The notes under the pieces were generated by a model. The model was given only the letters and a program-made list of their open reading frames with translations. It had not been told where the DNA came from and ran no database searches. Position numbers and translations under genes: made by a program. A stretch of 64,000 bases of DNA from Bradyrhizobium diazoefficiens USDA 110 (GTDB lineage: Bacteria; Pseudomonadota; Alphaproteobacteria; Rhizobiales; Xanthobacteraceae): contig NC_004463.1 in the NCBI RefSeq assembly GCF_000011365.1, positions 2,094,001 through 2,158,000 of the forward strand, written 5' to 3'. This document shows positions 56,708 through 64,000 of the stretch, piece after piece (positions within the stretch are counted from its first letter, which is position 1; every line of letters begins with the position of its first letter).

Positions 56708-58006
56708 ATGACAAAGCGTTTTCGCAACTGGGCCCTATTGTCCATACTCGCCTCCATGGTTGTCGGCCCCGCCGCAAAAGCGCAAGACCGCCGGACTATC
56801 GCCGAACCTGTTGCACCTGATACGGTCTGTGATCGCCCTGTGCCTTCCGGCAAGAACGATACAGTTAGCCTACAGGAGGCCATTGAACATTGCCCCGATG
56901 GCGCTGCAGTTTATCTCGGGCGCGGCGAGTTTCACTCAGGTCCACTCGAGATGAAATCGGGCGTGACCTTATGGGTCGGACGCGGTGCGACACTGATCGC
57001 CATCCCCGAACCTGCCGCTTACGACAAGGGCCTCGGACAATGTGGTCGCATTGCGGAAAAGGGCGACGGTTGCCGGCCATTCATCAGCTTTTCTAAAACG
57101 CGCGGCGGCGGTATCTACGGAGAGGGCATCATCGATGGTCAGGGCGGCGCGCTGATCGGCGGCGGCGCGGAAACCTGGTGGCAGCTAGCCCGCCGCGCCC
57201 AAGCCCAGGGCGGCAATCAGAACGCCCCACGCTTGATCCAGGTCGATCATGCGCAGGATATCACGTTCTCTGGTGTCACCTTGCGCAACGCTGCCAATTT
57301 TCATGTCGCGATGAACCGGGTTGAAGGTGCCACGTTTTGGGCCCTCACGATCGATTCGCCGGCGGATGCCCGCAATACCGATGGCATCGATCTTGGCGCC
57401 AGTCAGGATGTGACCATCACCCACAGCTGGATCCGTACGGGTGACGACAACGTCGCAATCAAGGCCGGCGACAATGGTTCAAGCAGCCATATCTCGATCA
57501 TTGATAATTATTTCGGCTGGGGGCATGGCATGTCGATCGGCAGCGAGGTGAATTCCGGGGCCAGAGACATATTGGTGCGTAATCTGACACTGGATGGTAC
57601 GACGTCGGGCCTGCGCATCAAGAGCGATGTTGGTCGAGGCGGTCTGGTCGAGAACGTGACTTATGAGTACGTGTGCCTGAGGGGCAACCGGTGGCCGCTG
57701 GCTTTCGATGCAAAATATGATCCGCGCGCTCAAGGCACGAGGATTCCGGTCTATCGGCAAATCGTTCTCCGTCATGTGCATGGCGACACTGGTGTGCTGC
57801 TGATGCGCGGCATAGACGAGCGGCATGCCCTGGACGTGACACTCGAAGATGTTCGATTTGCCAATTCCGCGACTTGGCAACTTGAACATGCGAACGTCAG
57901 CGCAAATCACTCTGACGTATGGCCCCCGCTGCCCGGACGAGCTACACAACCGCCGCTGCGCGGATCGGAGGTATGTTCCAAGGCATTCCGCGACGGCAAT
58001 CGGTAA
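56708..58006 (+). CDS. GH28 polygalacturonase, secreted, 432 aa
   Basis: I take the ATG at 56708, which gives a signal peptide (MTKRFRNWALLSILASMVVG, cut near AKAQ), over an in-frame start at 56474. The beta-helix enzyme carries all four GH28 motifs: N223-T-D225 (NTDGID), D246-D247 (GDDNVAIK), GHG at 272-274 (GHGMSIGSE) and R303-I-K305. It hydrolyses de-esterified homogalacturonan in plant walls. The pectin methylesterase 217 bases downstream on the same strand would supply its substrate. A tts box upstream suggests control by TtsI. Pectinases of this kind have been reported among flavonoid-induced exoproteins of soybean bradyrhizobia (recollection). Confidence 0.93.
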   Translation: MTKRFRNWALLSILASMVVGPAAKAQDRRTIAEPVAPDTVCDRPVPSGKNDTVSLQEAIEHCPDGAAVYLGRGEFHSGPLEMKSGVTLWVGRGATLIAIPEPAAYDKGLGQCGRIAEKGDGCRPFISFSKTRGGGIYGEGIIDGQGGALIGGGAETWWQLARRAQAQGGNQNAPRLIQVDHAQDITFSGVTLRNAANFHVAMNRVEGATFWALTIDSPADARNTDGIDLGASQDVTITHSWIRTGDDNVAIKAGDNGSSSHISIIDNYFGWGHGMSIGSEVNSGARDILVRNLTLDGTTSGLRIKSDVGRGGLVENVTYEYVCLRGNRWPLAFDAKYDPRAQGTRIPVYRQIVLRHVHGDTGVLLMRGIDERHALDVTLEDVRFANSATWQLEHANVSANHSDVWPPLPGRATQPPLRGSEVCSKAFRDGNR

Positions 58007-58223
58007 GCACTACACGCGGCGCCGAACTCAGGTGGTGAGTTCCGCATCTGGGGCCAAGATTACTGGTGTGACGAAGGTCGGGCTCATGTCCCGAGTTGGT
58101 TGCTATTGGCCGACAGTTTTGCAGGGCCGGAAATGTCAAGGTGACGCAGGTTCTGATTTGGCGATGAAAATCTTGTGTCGATGCGCGACGGCTATCCCGC
58201 TGAGAAACGAAGTGTAAGATCAC

Positions 58224-59264
58224 ATGCGAATTTTCGTTTCCTCCGCTGCACTTCTGGCGGGATGTTTCTGCATCGCCGCGGCGTACGCTCATCCACTGTT
58301 GGTGTCGCATGCCGGAAATGCAGACTATCACTCCGTGCAGCAAGCCATCGACGCATTGCCGGCGGAAGGCGGAAACGTCCGGATCGCGCCAGGCATCTAT
58401 CGCGAGAAGGTTAAAATCACGAAATCCGGTGTTCATCTCGCAGGGACTGGCAACAAGCCGGAGGATACGGTCATTGTGTATGGCGACGGCGCGGTCAATG
58501 TAGGAGGAACGGCCCGTTCGGCGACGCTGGATGCCCCTAGCGATGACTTCCGGCTCGAGAATCTGACCATTCAGAACGACTATGCCCTCAATCCGGCCAA
58601 TCCACCTTCGCAGGCGGTAGCGCTGTCCGTTACCGGAGATAGGGACGTCATTACGCGCGTCCGCCTGCTCGGCGCCCAGGACACGCTGTTTGCCGGCAAG
58701 GGACCAAACGGTAGAATGTCACGACAATACTTCTCGAACTGCTACATCGAAGGGCATGTCGATTTCATATTTGGCAACGCCAAGGTCTGGTTCCGGCAAT
58801 GTGAATTGCACGGCATCGCCAATCAAGCGGTCATCTATACCGCTCAGAGCAAGGCAACGCCGGATGAGGACAGTGGCTATGTTTTTGATCATTGCAGGCT
58901 AAGTGCCGACCCTGCTGCGCGCTATATCGCGCTTGGCCGCCCCTGGCGCTCCTACGCCACAGTGGTCTTCCTGTCGACAAAGATAGATGCACGAGTGATT
59001 GCGGAAGGCTGGCGCGAATGGGCTCCCGGCGAGACCAACAAGTTGAGCACGAGCTATTATGCCGAATATAGATCCTTCGGCATCGGTGCTAACCCATCAG
59101 GCCGCGAGCCTCATTCCCATCAACTGAAAGATGGCGAAGCTGCGAGATGGTCGCTGAGAGTGTTCTTCGCGGGTGTCACAGATTGGCTGCCCACGAACCA
59201 TCAGGTTCGAACAAAGAGCAATGTTCACGGTGAAGGGGTTCCACGGCGATCCTCGGATGAATGA
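58224..59264 (+). CDS. Pectin methylesterase (CE8), secreted, 346 aa
   Basis: Starts MRIFVSSAALLAGCFCIAAA, a signal peptide cut near AYAHP. The CE8 beta-helix has the catalytic elements: Gln in SQAVALSV, Asp153 in QDTLF, the nucleophile Asp180 in GHVDFIFGNA, and Arg239/Trp241 in LGRPWRSY. It removes methyl esters from pectin, making it cleavable by the GH28 enzyme just upstream, with which it probably shares the tts-box promoter. Complete. Confidence 0.93.
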   Translation: MRIFVSSAALLAGCFCIAAAYAHPLLVSHAGNADYHSVQQAIDALPAEGGNVRIAPGIYREKVKITKSGVHLAGTGNKPEDTVIVYGDGAVNVGGTARSATLDAPSDDFRLENLTIQNDYALNPANPPSQAVALSVTGDRDVITRVRLLGAQDTLFAGKGPNGRMSRQYFSNCYIEGHVDFIFGNAKVWFRQCELHGIANQAVIYTAQSKATPDEDSGYVFDHCRLSADPAARYIALGRPWRSYATVVFLSTKIDARVIAEGWREWAPGETNKLSTSYYAEYRSFGIGANPSGREPHSHQLKDGEAARWSLRVFFAGVTDWLPTNHQVRTKSNVHGEGVPRRSSDE

Positions 59265-60104
59265 GGGGAGCGAGCCTGATTGTGATGGAGAGTCTTGTAC
59301 AGCAACCCAACCGCCGCCGGAGCCAAACCGACGGAAAGGGGGGCCGGCGCGACGATCTCATCTGTTCGCCGTCCACCCACATGCGCCCGCTTCAGCTCGC
59401 AGATCATCTTGTCCGTTTTGGCGGATCAGTGTCGGCAAGCTCTACGGACCGTCACGTCAGCACGTCGTCATCGCTCGGGAACGGCTGATTTGCCTGTTCA
59501 GCGCCTTGCGCAGATCTCCGGAGAGCGAAGTGGGCTGATGCTTCGCGGCTATATTCGTTCGGTCGGTGAGCGACGAAAATTCCCGTGCGCGAGGCGAGGG
59601 CGCCTATCTGCGCCCCGTCGAAAGTTGCTTCGGAACGAGAGCTCAGTCGGTCGAAAAGTTGTTGAGGAGACCAAGGCGCGCCGCGGCGAAATCATCGGTT
59701 ACGGAGGCGCTGCCTCAGCCAACCAACTCGGTTGACGAGGCCGCAGACTGTTCGGCAGGTTTATTTGACTTCGGGGGCGTTCCGCGAGCTCCATCTTGGC
59801 AAGCAAGTTGTGGAGTTCAAGCATGCACCGCGTTGGCAGCTTACGATGGCCAAGCCGTCGTGCAGGTGAGGTCGTGCGCGCTCGAGCGGGGCGGTCCCGA
59901 GACTGCAAGAGAAGCCTTGCGGTCCCTCAGTCAAAGACTGAGCCCGATTGAAGTGAGCGAATCGAAGTCTGCCGGATCTTCATTGCCAACTTGGCTTGCC
60001 AGGCACCGTTACTGCTGCGAACTCAGGACGCCCTGCACATCTTCTCGAAAAAGAATGTTTGGGGTCGTTTTGATGCCTGAACGCGCTCGTCGCCACTGGG
60101 CGAG
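59265..60104. other. Gene-poor region with decayed frames
   Basis: A long plus-strand frame (59566-60384) is open but its composition (Arg/Ser/Ala-rich) and changing resemblance suggest it only passes through remnants, ending in the AbiEii fragment. No other gene recognised. Confidence 0.35.
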
Positions 60105-60440
60105 AATCTCGTCTCCGAGCGGAACGTCCCTTTCGAAGGCTTACGGCGCAATTCGCCGTTTCTCGTACGACGTGGATCTCACATACGGCATTCGAGCAAC
60201 AGCTCCGGACCCGGTGGACAATTTGGTCCCTCAGAACCGCAGTCAAAGCAAAAGTGCTAACGCGCGAGAACGCCTCCGGTCTGCGTCAAGGAAAAGACGT
60301 TGTGCGTCATCAATGAACGCCTGCAATAGGACAAGCTCAAGGACGACAAGATGCACGTCACGTATGATCCATTGGAGACGGTAGCGGCTATGTAAGTCCC
60401 GCCGTGATGCTTGAATTCGGCGCACGATCGACCGGCGATC
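60105..60440 (+). pseudogene. AbiEii/AbiGii-type nucleotidyltransferase toxin remnant
   Basis: GTSLSKAYGAIRRFSYDVDL then TYGIRA is the core of AbiEii nucleotidyltransferases (usual KGGTSLSKAYG.I.RFSEDVDLTYDIR). After further frame changes come HVTYDPLET and SPAVMLEFGARSTGDP. The N- and C-termini are missing, and the catalytic S-E-D-V-D has become S-Y-D-V-D. A dead type IV toxin of an abortive-infection system; no AbiEi antitoxin was found. Confidence 0.65.
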
Positions 60441-60578
60441 CATTGTTAGATCGGTCGACCAATTTCGTCAGCTCGAACACGAAACCGGCGAAGAGGTGCG
60501 ATAAAATTGGAGCAACTCCGTCCGTCGTCAGGCGGGTGCCGATGCGACGCCGGTCTCGCGCGCAGCAATATCCTGATC

Positions 60579-60606
60579 TCGTCAGCTTCTTGAAAGGTTG
60601 CGGCTA
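60579..60606 (+). promoter_or_regulatory. tts box upstream of the candidate effector
   Basis: TCGTCAGCTTCTTGAAAGGT then TGCGGC fits the tts-box consensus with a few changes and lies about 90 bases before the ATG at 60697, the usual distance. Confidence 0.7.
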
Positions 60607-60696
60607 CAACAATCGAGAATCTGAAGAGCTGCAATCTCGCCGTAATCCAGGCCGTACGGATTGCTGCAGGGTCTCTACAAACATGAGGAGAGCAGG

Positions 60697-61312
60697 ATGG
60701 ATCCGGTTGACCCATTCTTCGATTCAGGAGCCTGGATGCGGGAGTACGCCGCGCTGCCGGGGCGGGCGGGTCAGCGACGGGGCGACTCAAGCGAGCAAGG
60801 CGACTTTGAGAAGCGTATGGAGGATTTGCATCTCGATCCGTCTGATCAAAGCAAGTCAACTTCACCTGATCGGCCTCCCGCAGGAGGTGGTCGAGCAGTC
60901 CGGCGGGACGATTTCGGCGGTTCGATGCGGGCGCCGCCGCACTCCACTTTTAGGGAGAGTGCGCTAGGCGACACGCGCCGGAGCGTAGACATTCCCAGCT
61001 TTCAGCTTACCGCTGCGACGCAAGTGCCGCAGTCTAGTTTGCGAGATGATCTGTTCAGCAGCGCGCGCTAAAGCTTTCCGGACGCAGAGTCTGCCGCGTC
61101 GGCCAAAAGCGGAAAAAGCCGCAGATTATGGTCACGCTTCAAGTCGGGAATCGGCAAGGCGCTTGGCCGGAGCAGCAGTGAAAATTCGTCGCGCGACGCT
61201 GGGCAATCTGACGTCTTTTCGACGAATTTACGAATTGATTATGCGAGGCAGCCGGGCCGTATAGCGCGACGATCTGGGTCGGAAGAGCGCGGCGATCAGG
61301 ATGGCGAGTCAG
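60697..61312 (+). pseudogene. Candidate type III effector, stopped and truncated by an IS
   Basis: The ATG at 60697 follows GAGGAG. The 124-residue product starts MDPVDPFFDSGAWMREYAAL, is hydrophilic and rich in Ser, Asp, Arg and Pro, and ends DDLFSSAR at TAA 61069. The same frame stays open beyond that stop (SFPDAESAASAKSGKSRRLW, then SRFKSGIGKALGRSSSENSS) up to the IS21 end near 61313, so a single CAA-to-TAA change probably cut the protein before the IS did. The tts box and composition support a secreted effector; no catalytic domain is visible. A possible continuation lies beyond the IS at the window end. Confidence 0.55.
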
Positions 61313-61391
61313 TGTCGCGGCGCGATGATGATCGCCGCGATGATTGTCGCGCGCAAGAGTTTTGTTTGCTTTGATTGTCGCGGAGCGTCAA

Positions 61392-63841
<2,450 letters not shown>

Positions 63842-63870
63842 TCACGAGCCCGGCGTAGCCCTCTCATCAT

Positions 63871-64000
63871 GGTCGACGCTCCACTTCCATCCTGTTCGCC
63901 GCGCGGCAGGGCCGGACGCGCGGGGTCCCTGCGGCCGATGAGGAGCTCATTAAAGATTTCCGAAACAAGGCGGCGGGTAACCTCACCGACGGCACGATCA
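63871..64000 (+). other. Possible downstream part of the interrupted effector
   Basis: A frame open to the window end reads RGVPAADEELIKDFRNKAAG then NLTDGTI. Bradyrhizobial type III proteins with repeated segments of the form DEELI.DF..KA are known to me in general terms, so this may be the 3' part of the gene cut at 61313. The window ends too soon to decide; a phage-integrase-like N-terminus is the alternative. Confidence 0.3.

Noticed and set aside
59440..59480. tts-like string CGTCAGCACGTCGTCATCGC
   Set aside because: Too many mismatches in the conserved TTnTCGAAAG core and no gene follows.

Overview
The window reads as part of a symbiosis island or integrative and conjugative element (ICE) of a Bradyrhizobium-like soil bacterium (inference). 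The evidence is the GC-rich alphaproteobacterial coding, an ICE-type backbone (ParB-like protein, strawberry-notch-type helicase, toprim protein, DUF2493, DUF736, Ti-type TraA/TraD remnants), a heavy load of broken insertion sequences, and three good tts-box-like sites (TtsI-type promoters of rhizobial type III secretion regulons) next to plant cell-wall enzymes and a candidate effector. No rRNA or tRNA gene was seen.

Layout. 1-7.6 kb: ICE accessory block (ParB-like tail, two small ORFs, a frameshifted methyltransferase/strawberry-notch helicase, a toprim protein, a DUF2493 protein) with structured leaders. 8.2-12 kb: decayed IS21-family element, IS3 scrap, TraA pseudogene and TraD fragment. 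12-19.2 kb: a three-barrel outer-membrane protein, a small membrane protein, a broken methyltransferase, a cold-shock protein, DUF736 and two hypothetical genes. 19.3-24 kb: IS5/IS427-type element and an extra lptD. 23.9-29.7 kb: a nested insertion in which an IS110 transposase fragment holds a group II intron whose reverse-transcriptase gene was hit by two elements, an IS5/IS1182-like IS and a large serine recombinase element with long terminal inverted repeats. 29.7-34 kb: a GH12 endoglucanase amid IS3, IS256 and IS6 scraps. 34.3-36.6 kb: a secreted DPP-IV-type peptidase. 36.8-39.7 kb: a collapsed IS3 element, a tts box and a second copy of the IS5/IS1182-like IS. 40-44.7 kb: a proteusin-like RiPP cluster (Nif11-leader precursor with a valine-rich core, a PoyD-type radical SAM epimerase broken by two frameshifts, and an intact B12-type radical SAM maturase). 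44.9-45.9 kb: decayed IS481. 46.1-47.8 kb: hipBA toxin-antitoxin with three evenly spaced operators. 48.2-55 kb: a complete Wadjet operon jetABCD. 55.4-61.3 kb: hypothetical gene, tts box, polygalacturonase, pectin methylesterase, AbiEii remnant, tts box and a candidate effector cut short by a stop codon and an IS. 61.3-63.9 kb: an intact IS21-family element.

How the parts fit. The polygalacturonase and pectin methylesterase would act in sequence on plant pectin and the GH12 enzyme on beta-glucan or xyloglucan. Their TtsI-type sites suggest flavonoid-induced expression during infection. hipBA and Wadjet form a small stability and defence module. Wadjet targets plasmids, which is notable beside a decayed conjugation system. 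The RiPP cluster is the most unusual biosynthetic content, although its epimerase looks inactivated here. All assignments come from reading motifs by eye. No database search was run.
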